From Actinostola sp. cb2023 (Eukaryota; Cnidaria; Anthozoa; Actiniaria; Actinostolidae), in the NCBI GenBank assembly GCA_033675265.1, contig JAUJYZ010001275.1:62001-126000 (forward strand): 64,000 nucleotides of DNA, read 5' to 3'. Every line of letters starts with the position of its first letter. Positions within the stretch are counted from its first letter, which is position 1. Shown in pieces: positions 56,546-64,000 of the stretch. The position numbers and the translations under genes were made by a program. The notes beneath the pieces were generated by a model. The model saw only the letters and a list, made by a program, of their open reading frames with translations. It searched no databases and was not told where the DNA came from.

Positions 56546-57072
56546 TCAGGGGCTGCTTGGTCGCTCATCTTGTATATTGGAACTAGGTGCCATCTCTTCA
56601 ACTCGCCGCTCCACATGGGTGCTTACAGTCATGGCAGAGGACGCGAACGCGAGAAAGGGTGACAGGCGGTTGGAGACGAGGAAGTGCGCGGAGCCGTTCG
56701 AGAGCTCTGTGGTGACTAATACGTCCTCTTGCAACTTTACAACCAGTGCTTCCTCGTTACACTTAAGCGATATCCAACATGTGGTAACAAAAATCCTAAC
56801 ATTTTACAAGCGACTCTGAGCACCCCACCAATAGCCTGTTTTCGCAACCGTTGAGCAAATATGGCCTCGTATCTAGCGTGCATGCGGGAAACCTCGTCGT
56901 CCGACATGCGCTCTACGTCACCTAGTGCAAGTGGTTTCCCAAGGAACTCCACGGAAGTCCCCGCCGCCGCGAGGACGCGGAGGTTTTCCCGCTGCAGCGA
57001 AGCCGGTGTGGTGTCGCTGGTGGGCTTGTCGACCCCAGCCTCGGCCAATACTTCGTCCAAGAGGTCAGTCAT
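56546..57072 (-). pseudogene. Unknown protein of the viral element, frameshifted
   Basis: Begins MTDLLDEVLAEAGVDKPTSD, then LAAAGTSVEFLGKPLALGDV and RMSDDEVSRMHARYEAIFAQ. After a frame break near 56745 it continues LQEDVLVTTELSNGSAHFLV and ALL-helical sequence to a stop. An acidic N-terminus followed by helices; no catalytic motif. It lies just downstream of the ATPase on the same strand with only a few bases overlap. Function not known. Confidence 0.6.
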
Positions 57073-57075
57073 TTT

Positions 57076-57654
57076 TTATCGAGGTGGGGGGTATCTCCAA
57101 TTCGCAGCCGAACGGGTAACGCAGCGCAAAGCAATCTTGCCAAGCGCCGCCCTCTCTTCGGAGGAAATCCCTGCTCCATAGTTCTCCCAACGCATATCTT
57201 TGGCCGAGCTGGTGTAGAACGCCACAACTGCCGCGACGTTTTCGCGCAAGGCTTTTGCCACACTCGAATACTGCTGTGTCAATAGCCAAACGCTTTGATG
57301 TCGGTGTCTGCCCGAGAAGGCGAGGCGAATGACCTCGGAGGACTACCGTTTGACATCCTTGGCAAATGCGCAGTCGTCGAGGATAAACAAAGTCTCGCCC
57401 TCATCGTAGAATTCAGAACACAGCTGCAAGAGCTTATCTAACTCGCTCTCGTTGGAGGCGTCAGGCATGAATGCGATGACATCGGGATCGCCCTTGGCAA
57501 AGCCTTTGTAAGTCGTGTTGTAGGCGAGCGTCGGACGGATCAAGACGATATGGTTGAACTTGCCGCGCAGAGACCCTCGAAGGGTGACAACGACATAGCA
57601 AGACTTGCCGCACCCCTTGGGGCCGACGATGAGCATGTGTCCGGGGGGATCCAT
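57076..57654 (-). pseudogene. FtsK/HerA (A32-like) genome-packaging ATPase with in-frame stop
   Basis: Met at 57654. Walker A GPKGCGKS is at residues about 12-19, and Walker B TLFILDDC at about 91-98. A TAG at 57343-57345 follows KDVKR, after which the same frame continues SSEVIRLAFSGRHRHQSVWL, the LTQQ sensor-like motif and FYTSSAKDM to a stop. Total 193 codons including the TAG, a normal size for packaging ATPases of Polintons and related viruses, which drive DNA into capsids. The single stop suggests recent inactivation. Confidence 0.85.
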
Positions 57655-58530
57655 TACTTATACAACCTCTCCTCCCCTAGTTCAAATGCGGCCTCGGACA
57701 GGATGAACAAGTGGAGATTGCAGTTGCCGGTACCCCCCGAGCGGTGGATGCGATACTGAATGTTTTCCCCAGCTCCTTGAGCCTGGCGACCGTCTCCGTG
57801 GACGGTATGGTACCGAGCAGCACGCAGGTCCATAAACATCGCATACTTGTCCACGGCGAATTTGGCGGGGCGAACTGCATCCTTCCCCAAGAATCATTCG
57901 GCGCCAGACAAGGCCGCTCTCCAGAGGTCGCTCGGGAGCATCCCATCCGGGTAGAGGACGTTGAGCTGCCCATCGAGATCAAACTCCACCTTGGTGATGC
58001 CGGGATCGACAAAGGCCTCGCTGTCCCGTCCTCCCGCGAGGAAGGGGGCAACGAAGAGCCCGAGGACGCCAACGAAACTCTTGCGTTGGATCTGGATGGT
58101 GTCCGACAGGAGCGTCTTTGTTGCTCGATCGAAGGGGATCGTGGCGTGGTGGACGACGTGGTTGTACACATTCCGAGGTGGCGTCGGGAGATCGACAGGG
58201 TCGTCCGGTCGGAGGACCTGGTACTCCAGGCGAATGTCGGACAATTGATATGACCCCACCTTCGTCGTGTCGTACCCGACCACCACATCCTTTGCAAGGG
58301 CAAGGGTCAACTCGATGCGAATCTGGGGGAGGTTGGCGGTCGGGAGAGCCCCGTGGTTGCGAAACAGCTCGAGGGCTCCACTACCGACCAGTGGGATGCG
58401 TTATTTCGGAAAGGTGTTGGTGAGGGCGACGTCAGCTGCGACGCTGTTTTTGTCGCCAGAAGCGGAACGGTGCTTGTTGACCTCCGCGGTCTGGATGCCC
58501 TGCTCCACGAGTTCGCTCCGCTCTTCCGCC
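57654..58530 (-). pseudogene. Major capsid protein-like fragment, C-terminal half
   Basis: The frame reads ERSELVEQGIQTAEVNKHRS to FPK, a TAA at 58401-58403, then RIPLVGSGALELFRNHGALP and IRLEYQVL, NVYNHVVHHATIPFDR, YPDGMLPSDLWRAALS. After a frameshift near 57894 it continues DKYAMFMDLRAARYHTVHGD and CNLHLFILSEAAFELG to a stop. The order resembles the second half of double-jelly-roll capsid proteins of Polinton-like viruses. The N-terminal half is missing. Assigned from recalled pattern and context, so less certain than the ATPase. Confidence 0.6.
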
Positions 58531-58565
58531 GATCGCCACAGATCGCCACAGATCGCCACAGATCG
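58531..58565 (+). repeat. 10-bp tandem repeat (GATCGCCACA)3 at a gene junction
   Basis: Three exact copies and a partial fourth, precisely where the capsid-like frame on the - strand gives out and the + strand membrane protein begins. Could mark the join of a deletion. Confidence 0.85.
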
Positions 58566-58601
58566 AAAGCCAAGGATACCAGAGATAGTTGGTGGGCGCG
58601 A

Positions 58602-59474
58602 ATGCGACGACGCGTGGGGCACCTCTCAGAAACTGTCCGCAATAAATTATGGGATTCGCGAGGTGACCAAGAGATGTGGCGTGGAATGCGCGAGGAATAT
58701 ATCGAGATGAGGGAGAACCCCAAGGAGGGAGAGCAAGAAGACCCGCTGGTGGTTACCGCCCGGGATAAGCTTCACCGATTATTCCCAGCCACAGCCGATC
58801 ACACGGAGGACTTCCCTCTCACCAACGCTCCCGATCACGGCATCGAGATACGGGTCCGAAGCAAAAAAGGGGGGTGGTCACAATCTCAAAAGCTGTTCAC
58901 CAAAGAGGGCGCGATTCGGGCTAACGTAAAAAATCTTTGGGGGTTCAACCTCGCCACATCTCCGGCCGAGCTCGTGGAAGAGAACGATGCTCAAATCCAA
59001 GCAAACGTGACGACAAACCGGGCAGATAATATCGCCTTGTCCGAACCCCATATCAGCGAAGCTGACGAGGCAGTCATCAGCGAGCGGGTGGAACAACGAG
59101 TGGAGGAGAACGAAGCACTCGAGCAAGAGAACGCGACTATTGAAGAGCACATGACTCTCAAGGAGCGCGTTAAACGGATTTTCAAAAAATACGGGGTGAT
59201 GGTCCTTGGCGTTGCCCTTGCGGCAGGTGCGGTAATTGGGGCCATCGTGGAAGTCTTAACCAAACAGCTCGCCGCGGTGGCGCGAGGTTATGGGAACGAG
59301 CTGAAGACGATCGGGAAAAAACTCGGACAGCTTCTCCCGGGCGCCATCGCCGCGATTGCGAGCTTCTTGTTTCGAACGGCCGGGGAGACAATTGGCTTCC
59401 TCGCGAAAAACGCGTGGCTATTGATCGTAGCGGGCGTCGTTTGGCTCGTTGAACGAACGAAGAAGGCTCGCTAA
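58602..59474 (+). CDS. Membrane protein with C-terminal hydrophobic domain (viral element)
   Basis: An open frame extends back to 58353, but its first 80 codons are antisense to the capsid-like gene, so I choose Met 58602 (MRRRVGHLSETVRNKL). The first 190 residues are charged, including a Glu-rich coiled segment (VEQRVEENEALEQEN). Then come TLKERVKRIFKKYG and three hydrophobic segments with Gly/Ala-rich turns (VLGVALAAGAVIGAIVEVL, GAIAAIASFLFRTAGE, AWLLIVAGVVWLVE). Intact. Membrane proteins of this layout seem typical of cnidarian elements of this kind; a structural or entry-related role is speculative. Confidence 0.7.
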   Translation: MRRRVGHLSETVRNKLWDSRGDQEMWRGMREEYIEMRENPKEGEQEDPLVVTARDKLHRLFPATADHTEDFPLTNAPDHGIEIRVRSKKGGWSQSQKLFTKEGAIRANVKNLWGFNLATSPAELVEENDAQIQANVTTNRADNIALSEPHISEADEAVISERVEQRVEENEALEQENATIEEHMTLKERVKRIFKKYGVMVLGVALAAGAVIGAIVEVLTKQLAAVARGYGNELKTIGKKLGQLLPGAIAAIASFLFRTAGETIGFLAKNAWLLIVAGVVWLVERTKKAR

Positions 59475-60484
59475 CGAAACGCCCACCAGCCGATCCCAGC
59501 GGCGAGAAGCCCAACTGTGGCGAGATTTGTTTCGTGAGCCCCCAGCTTCGATGGCTGTGAAGCGATGTGTGGCTTCGTCTGAGCGACATGTGGCTTCGCC
59601 TGTGCCGCGGGCTTCGTTGGCTGTGGCTTCGCAACAACAGGCTGTGCCCCCACCATCGGAGCTGTATGTTCAGGAAGACGGCGGAACACCTCGTTGTTAA
59701 CACCGTCGTTAATGCCGAAGTGCATCGATGGGGTCGTGCGCTTCAACCCGTTGTTCTAACCGAAGACGCTCTCACGGTTGATCACGAGATGGCTAGGGAG
59801 AAGCCACAGCCCCGGGGATATCGCGAGGTCCAAACGGGTTCTCCCGTCGATAACCGTTCTCTGGAATCGTCGCACGGAGGATGGGATAGTTTCTTTGAGC
59901 GCATCCTCGAAGAGCGATGCAAATACCCGCTGGGTCTCGACAGCCCCTCCGGAAAGCCTTTTATCGACGATGTTTGTACGAGTGCTCGCCTGTGCCACGA
60001 CAACGGAATAGACGAAACCCTCGATACTTCGATTCAACCGCCCAAGTCCAACTTTTGTTAGACCAAGCCCCCTTTTTGGACAAAACCAGTTATACTGCGC
60101 CCGGCTCTTGTGAGTCGACGTGTAGTAGGCCCCTCGCCACAGCACGCCATACTCGTCGGATTCCGTGCTCTGACCCTTGAATCGCATGTCGGGAGGATAC
60201 GATAAGCCAAACTCCCTGCAAAGGGCGTGTAAGCCGGCCTCGGAGATGTTGTTTGTTCGGAAATGGAGGGCATCCTCCCAAGGTGGAGAACAACCCAGCT
60301 GAGTCAGTATCTGCCGAACGGTGAAGAGGGTGTGAAAGCGTAGGAAGCCTGCCACCTGCGTATCCGGCTCTAGATGGTTCCATGCCACGCCACAACCTGC
60401 CGTCGCGCACCACACCGTAAGGTTGAGCTGCTGCGACCAGAGATGAAGGTCAGGACCGCTCAGCCACGTACTAACCTCTGACAC
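59471..60484 (-). pseudogene. Unknown virion-like protein with in-frame TAG and C-terminal membrane tail
   Basis: Met at 60484 (MSEVSTWLSGPDLHLWSQQL), rich in aromatic residues, with NRSIEGFVYSVVVAQ and LDLAISPGLWLLPSHLV. A TAG at 59756-59758 lies in frame after ESVFG; translation in the same frame continues NNGLKRTTPSMHFGINDGVN, a Pro/Ala/Lys-rich stretch and a final hydrophobic segment ATVGLLAAGIGWWAFR. So one gene of about 338 codons with a single stop, or two. It overlaps the upstream gene by 25 nt. Function unknown. Confidence 0.6.
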
Positions 60485-60861
60485 TGTCGAGGTGCTTGGC
60501 GGTGTCTCTTGAAAGGGGTCGGGGAGGTGAATGGAGAAGGACTCCTGAGGTTTATGCCGAGCTCTTTCAGGGTAAGGTCCGCGTCGGCGGCCGGATAAGG
60601 ATATCGTCCCTCTTTTCGGAGAGAGAATGCCTGAGGAAACCTTGGGGGTGGTTCCCAGGGCGTCCCAAGAGCGTTTAGAAGCGCTTTTTCGATCTCGGGG
60701 TCGTCGTATTGGTGTATCCTTTCCCCCGCCCCGATCCTCCCAACGAAGACATCATAGCCCATTCCTCGGTAGTTGAAAGTAACGAACGTGGGGCTGAAGG
60801 AGAATTTCGATACGGCCGTGTGAGGATATGCCTTCAGGAACAGCTCTCTCGTTTCAACCAT
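60460..60861 (-). CDS. Unknown soluble protein of the viral element
   Basis: 133 codons from Met 60861 (MVETRELFLKAYPHTAVSKF). An N-terminal small beta-rich region with FVTFNYRGMGYDVFVGRIGA is followed by TPWEPPPRFPQAFSLRKEGR and a basic Pro-rich tail. Diverges from the penton-like gene across a 38-bp gap. No known domain. Confidence 0.6.
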   Translation of the reverse strand: MVETRELFLKAYPHTAVSKFSFSPTFVTFNYRGMGYDVFVGRIGAGERIHQYDDPEIEKALLNALGTPWEPPPRFPQAFSLRKEGRYPYPAADADLTLKELGINLRSPSPFTSPTPFKRHRQAPRQCQRLVRG

Positions 60862-60899
60862 GTTGAAGCCGTATAAACAACCCCGTATCTACTTTCAAA
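60862..60899. promoter_or_regulatory. Divergent intergenic gap with TATA-like element
   Basis: The 38 bp separating two divergent viral genes contains GTATAAACAACC. A similar GTATAAACGAG lies at 61702, at the start of the next + strand gene. May be viral promoter motifs; two occurrences is weak support. Confidence 0.3.
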
Positions 60900-61697
60900 A
60901 TGGTTGTCCTGTTCCTTGAAAGCGCTTCCGCCGACTTCGTCGTGACCCTGGAGAGCCCCATCTCCTATCCAAGGTGGCTCCTCCTCCACAGCGTCAGTGT
61001 GCCCCAAACCCGTGTCCTCCGCGAAGAGGGGAAAATTCTAACAGAGGTTCGCGGCGCCAGTGAAAAGGGTGAAAATGAGTTCAAGGACCTCACCATTCAA
61101 CCGAAAGCTCCCCTTCTAACCATTCCGGCTGGTTACACCCTTTCGAGTGTCCAAGCAGCAATCTCTCTAGGTACTCCACCTGCCCAGATCGTGGCTTCGA
61201 AAACCGGGTACACCCTTGTGGTGGCCCCCGGCGCCAGCCCCAACAAGCCTCTACGACAGCTTCTGGGAATCTCCGAGGCTGCGAGTGGAGAATCGTTAGT
61301 TATAAACTGGCCCGCAGTCGAGAGTGCATGGCTCCATTGTGACCTTGTGGACGTCGAGAGTGTTGCCCAAAAACGAGAGGACACACACGTCACAAAACGC
61401 GCGGCTATCCTAGGTGGGGTAGCTGGAAATGGGAGCAACAGGTTGACCCTTAAAAAAACACACACCCCATTCGGGTTCGAGCCAGGGCTGTTGCTCGCGT
61501 TCACAACATCCACTTCATCCACTCATCCACGGGTGAGGGTATGTAACATGGCGAGTGATTCTATGTACGAGACCGGTGGTATCTACCCACAGCTCCAAGC
61601 TGTCGCCCCGGGCGCTGCTTCGCAAGACTTCCGACTGAAAGCTGTTGCCGATGTCCAGATGGCCATCGAGACCGAGCTCACTACGAGCAGGTTTTGA
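60900..61697 (+). CDS. Penton/minor-capsid-like protein
   Basis: 265 codons from Met 60900, intact. Predicted beta-rich, with LLFLES..ADFVVTLESPI, ASKTGYTLVVAPGAS, and WLHCDLVDVESVAQKRED near residue 145, followed by GIYPQLQAVAPGAASQDFRL. The HCDLVD strand near the middle and short beta-rich length resemble single-jelly-roll minor capsid (penton) proteins of Polintons and adintoviruses. Family assignment is from pattern memory. The stop overlaps the start region of the next gene. Confidence 0.5.
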   Translation: MVVLFLESASADFVVTLESPISYPRWLLLHSVSVPQTRVLREEGKILTEVRGASEKGENEFKDLTIQPKAPLLTIPAGYTLSSVQAAISLGTPPAQIVASKTGYTLVVAPGASPNKPLRQLLGISEAASGESLVINWPAVESAWLHCDLVDVESVAQKREDTHVTKRAAILGGVAGNGSNRLTLKKTHTPFGFEPGLLLAFTTSTSSTHPRVRVCNMASDSMYETGGIYPQLQAVAPGAASQDFRLKAVADVQMAIETELTTSRF

Positions 61698-62173
61698 AAA
61701 AGTATAAACGAGCCCGATCGGGGCTCACGCAGTGCGCGTTCGTGACTGGCAGTGTGACAGTCGCTCTGTCCGGCGGAAGCCTCGCCAGTGCTCTGACCGG
61801 TTTCAGGCTCGTTGTGGGGGTTCCCCTAGCCGGGGTTGCAACAATCCTCGGGCTCGTGTCGGGCAGCTGTACAGTTGTTGCTCAGCGGTTGGAGGGCAAA
61901 ATCTCGAAGCACGAACGAACCACGACGCTCGCGAGAAGTTCGCTGTCGACCGTCATCGACCTCGTCTCGAAGGCTCTCCACGACGGCCGGATCTCGATCG
62001 AGGAATTCTCTTTGATCTCTTCCGAGCTGCAGAAGTTTCGGCAACAAAAGGCCGACATTCGAGCAAAACCTGTTGTTGCGACACAGGAAGCCCAAGCGAT
62101 CCTCGGCGAAACGCCGGCCGAGATCGAAAAACGGATTCGAGGAGAGCTTTTAAACAGACTAGAATCCGAATGA
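61694..62173 (+). CDS. Membrane-anchored small protein, no ATG visible
   Basis: 159 codons. The frame opens at TTG 61694, overlapping the stop of the penton-like gene, and contains no ATG at all, so the original start codon seems lost or the protein is made by another route. Two hydrophobic stretches (VTVALSGGSLASALTGF, VVGVPLAGVATILGLVSGS) are followed by KISKHERTTTLARSSLSTVI and LVSKALHDGRISIEEFSLIS, an amphipathic helix. Recalls a protein type common in cnidarian virus-like elements. Function unknown. Confidence 0.6.
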   Translation: MKKYKRARSGLTQCAFVTGSVTVALSGGSLASALTGFRLVVGVPLAGVATILGLVSGSCTVVAQRLEGKISKHERTTTLARSSLSTVIDLVSKALHDGRISIEEFSLISSELQKFRQQKADIRAKPVVATQEAQAILGETPAEIEKRIRGELLNRLESE

Positions 62174-62234
62174 GCTGCGAAAAAAATATCGGGGGTGTTT
62201 TCCTTTCATTTGAGAAGATAAAAAAAGCTACTCC

Positions 62235-62310
62235 GTAGCGGAGTCGAACACCGGACCTCTCGATTCAAAATCCGTCGTCTAAACCACTCGATCATGGTGC
62301 CACTAGACAA
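62235..62310 (-). tRNA. tRNA-like sequence, probably degenerate
   Basis: - strand GTGGCACCATGATCGAGTGG carries an A box, and GTGTTCGACTCC a B box. The anticodon-loop-like TTTTGAA would give TTG (Gln). Acceptor, anticodon and T stems pair poorly. Best read as a tRNA pseudogene or viral tRNA-like element. Confidence 0.35.
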
Positions 62311-62405
62311 CTTCCGGCGACATTTTAGGGTTTTTAATCCGGTGTCTCGCAAAAATGGTAATTCATATAAAAGACTAACTCTCCCGCCTACGTCAATGTC
62401 TCAAC

Positions 62406-62480
62406 GTTGTGGCCTAGTGGTTTAGACACCTGTCTCGAGATCTGAGGGTAATCTCGGGGCGCGTGTTCGACTCCGCTCGA
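62406..62480 (+). tRNA. tRNA-like sequence, inverted relative to its neighbour
   Basis: GTGGCCTAGTGGTTTAGACA (A box) and GTGTTCGACTCCGCT (B box), with a loop CTCGAGA (CGA, Ser) and a longer variable region. It shares GTGGTTTAGAC and GTGTTCGACTCCGCT with the sequence at 62235-62310, so the two are probably copies in opposite orientation. Stems are imperfect. Confidence 0.35.
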
Positions 62481-63111
62481 CTGCGGGGTTGAGATCCTCG
62501 ACATATAGCGAATCCCCTCCGCTATATGCCGTTGAAGACCGGCAGTCCTTCGAGACCTATGTAAAACCGGTCGGAATAGAAATTCGAGAGATCGAGATGG
62601 CACTCGTAGAGGCAAATGTGAAATGAAATTGGAAATTCGAGAGACCGCGATGGTACTCGGAGAGGCAAATGAGACCCAAAGAGAACCGGCCGACGACAAA
62701 AAAACTCACTAGGGAGAAGCAAAGTGGCTGGCATGAATGAAAGTGGCTAAAAGTCCCTAGTGGGTTTCTGGTGGGCCCACCAGTTTTTTTCTTCTTCCTA
62801 GTGATAATAATAATAATAAACTTTATTTTACAAGGGAAAAACATATTACAGCTTCAGCTGAAAAACTTATGGCCCTTCTAATCTAAAAATATAAATATAA
62901 TCTTAAAAAATATATATATATATATATATCCTAATATCTATCCTAATCTAAAACCTAATGCTAATATATACATATGACATAATATTGATAGATTCATAAA
63001 ATATAAAATTTATAAAATTTAATCGACTATGAAATGATCAATTCCTTCATACTGGTTAATTATAAAATTACGAAAAGAATTCTTAAATAAGCGATTTTTT
63101 CTTTGAGGTCC

Positions 63112-63393
63112 TTAGTTGCTGGGGATTTCGATTGCCGCCAGTCGCGCAAATTCCCTTTGAAACATCCTCTGATCGCGATGAATGAGTTTCCGTTTTTGTT
63201 TCCCGTATCCACAGAGCCCACAGAGCTCGAGCGAATTGCACACCCCCCTACCACAAACCCGACACGGTTTCGTGCAAGATTCATTGCGCATGATGGCCAG
63301 ATGGAGGCCGCAGTACTTCCACATACACCTCCGTCCGCAGAGCTTTGTTGAGCTCAAAATCAGCCACTGACATGAATCCTTACCTGTGGGCAT
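63112..63393 (-). CDS. Cys-rich zinc-binding-like protein, 93 codons
   Basis: Eleven metal-ligand candidates: C8, C19, C23, C28, H31 (CGRRCMWKYCGLH) and a second cluster C40, C44, C47, C52, C58, C61 (CTKPCRVCGRGVCNSLELCG), then a basic tail. Two zinc sites are likely. Similar small Cys-rich proteins occur in large and mid-sized DNA viruses. Role unknown; perhaps nucleic-acid binding. Confidence 0.6.
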   Translation of the reverse strand: MPTGKDSCQWLILSSTKLCGRRCMWKYCGLHLAIMRNESCTKPCRVCGRGVCNSLELCGLCGYGKQKRKLIHRDQRMFQREFARLAAIEIPSN

Positions 63394-63542
63394 ACTGTGG
63401 CAAGTTTTGATATACTCGATATATCGGAGGGTCTAAATGTGAGCCCATATCCCCGCATCGAAAAAAGATGCGCACAACATGTAATCAGAGCCATCTCTTC
63501 TTCAAGCGCTTTGTCCTGTGGACGCCCCTCCGGGGCATACAT
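63360..63542 (-). CDS. Small reading frame, doubtful
   Basis: 60 codons, MYAPEGRPQDKALEEEMALI. Overlaps the Cys-rich gene by 34 nt and sits in the gap between two likely genes on the same strand. No motif; may be a fragment of either neighbour after a frameshift. Confidence 0.3.
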   Translation of the reverse strand: MYAPEGRPQDKALEEEMALITCCAHLFSMRGYGLTFRPSDISSISKLATVCPQVRIHVSG

Positions 63543-63551
63543 TACGAATTC

Positions 63552-63989
63552 CTATGGAGTCTTGTAATATAAGTGGTCCGTCTCATGGTGAAGCCCCTCG
63601 CTCAAACAGCGTTGGCAGAGCATTAGACGATAAGAGCACCGGCGACATAGATAGCAGTCAAGTCCGCAATCCTTGCAGGTGAGATAGAATTGTCCGTAGA
63701 ACGCCGCTCGAGTGATAAGCTCACGCCGTCTGCAGAATGGCGCCCTTTCGATCGAAGACTTAATAAAGCGCCACCCCCTCTCAGATCGGGCGCGGACAAT
63801 ATCCCGCCAGCCCAGCCCGAGTTCTTGGAGATAGAAATCTGGGAGCCCTGACTGGAGCCCAAGATCAGTCGCCAGCACCACCTTACGAGCCAGCGATACG
63901 AGCGGCTTAACGGGGCCGGTGAGAGGCGCCTCATGGCTGATGATTTCGTAGTTCTTCTTCCAAATCAATAGTTGCATAGATGTCGGCAT
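63552..63989 (-). CDS. Protein with C-terminal zinc-ribbon-like Cys cluster
   Basis: 145 codons from Met 63989. The N-terminal 85 residues lack motifs; the C-terminal part holds C86, then C105, C108, C112, C115, C118, C125 and C128 in CKDCGLDCYLCRRC and CQRC spacing. Probably binds zinc and perhaps nucleic acid. Same strand as the other Cys-rich gene. Intact. No enzyme signature. Confidence 0.6.
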   Translation of the reverse strand: MPTSMQLLIWKKNYEIISHEAPLTGPVKPLVSLARKVVLATDLGLQSGLPDFYLQELGLGWRDIVRARSERGWRFIKSSIERAPFCRRRELITRAAFYGQFYLTCKDCGLDCYLCRRCSYRLMLCQRCLSEGLHHETDHLYYKTP

Positions 63990-64000
63990 ACTGACTATCC

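Larger units (their letters stand above)
62174..63111. other. Non-coding stretch with two tRNA-like sequences and AT-rich tract
   Basis: Holds tRNA-like sequences at 62235-62310 (-) and 62406-62480 (+), a pair of diverged repeats (GAGAGATCGAGATGGCACTC.. and GAGAGACCGCGATGGTACTC..) at about 62585 and 62640, an AATAAT run ending AACTTTATTT at about 62803-62826, and a (TA)n tract at about 62915. No convincing gene. Confidence 0.55.
54486..63989. mobile_element. Integrated Polinton/adintovirus-like element, incomplete and decaying
   Basis: A GC-rich, gene-dense block inside a host intron with integrase, FtsK/A32-type packaging ATPase, a major-capsid-like fragment, a penton-like protein, several membrane proteins and two Cys-rich proteins. 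Genes sit on both strands with small gaps or 4-25-nt overlaps. Integrase plus capsid and packaging genes is the signature of Polinton/Maverick elements and adintoviruses. Multiple in-frame stops and frameshifts show decay. No DNA polymerase or terminal inverted repeat was found within the window, and the right end is outside it. An AT-rich stretch at 62780-63100 may be a later insertion. Confidence 0.82.

Noticed and set aside
57711..58253. 180-codon + strand frame
   Set aside because: Antisense shadow of the capsid-like gene; no motif of its own.
57677..58303. 208-codon - strand frame over the capsid-like gene
   Set aside because: Ser/Arg/Thr-rich shadow of the capsid frame in GC-rich DNA.
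58353..58601. N-terminal 83 codons of the longest frame of the membrane protein gene
   Set aside because: This part is antisense to the capsid-like gene; the Met at 58602 fits better.
59756..59758. TAG readthrough aided by a suppressor tRNA in the element
   Set aside because: The nearby tRNA-like sequences have loops suggesting TTG and CGA, not CTA, and other genes have TGA and TAA stops and frameshifts.
54486..63989. Bacterial contamination as source of the GC-rich block
   Set aside because: Integrase plus packaging ATPase plus capsid-like genes match eukaryotic Polinton-type elements, and there are no bacterial ribosome-binding sites or operon-like housekeeping genes. An assembly join cannot be excluded.

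Overview
The window is animal nuclear DNA: intron-containing genes, long introns, minisatellites and nested transposons. The transposon set (a DIRS tyrosine-recombinase retrotransposon, Penelope-like elements with candidate hammerhead cores, a pogo/Tigger element, hAT-like elements, foldback elements and a Polinton-like viral element) suggests a marine invertebrate, most likely a cnidarian. That placement is inference; nothing here names the species.

Host genes. Two gelsolin-family (actin-severing) genes lie head to tail on the + strand. Only the last five exons of gene 1 are present (107-5692, ending in a stop). Gene 2 starts at 34888, and ten exons in continuous phase run to 53657, where it leaves the window unfinished. 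Both look spliceable. Almost everything else is intron or intergenic DNA filled by mobile elements.

Region by region. 0.2-4.1 kb: gene 1 intron with a minisatellite that changes orientation. 6-7 kb: foldback elements beside a 28-bp satellite. 9.1-20 kb: a decayed DIRS element on the - strand (Gag-like, RT/RNase H, tyrosine recombinase). Its recombinase gene is split by three insertions, each with a readable target-site duplication: a 3.16-kb foldback element with tandem-repeat arms carrying a kinase gene fragment, a 355-bp solo-LTR-like sequence, and a 1.38-kb element with a TAA duplication. 21.07-27.84 kb: a 6.77-kb element with inverted ends, built from repeated blocks. 27.9-32.2 kb: a Tigger element, a hAT-like element and large satellites. 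35-42 kb (gene 2 intron 2): a second, inverted copy of the 1.38-kb element and a second foldback element with inverted satellite arms. 44.5-47.4 kb: two Penelope-like copies joined head to head. 47.7-48.8 kb: an element with an 8-bp duplication. 50.7-53.6 kb: a 2.9-kb minisatellite.

54.5-64 kb: after exon 10 of gelsolin gene 2 the sequence becomes GC-rich and gene-dense. It carries a virus-like module: retroviral-type integrase, packaging ATPase, a major capsid-like fragment, a penton-like protein, several small membrane proteins and two Cys-rich proteins, on both strands with short overlaps. Many are broken by in-frame stops (TGA, TAG and TAA) or frameshifts, so this is a decaying integrated Polinton/adintovirus-like element. 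No DNA polymerase gene and no terminal repeat was found inside the window, so the element probably extends beyond 64 kb.
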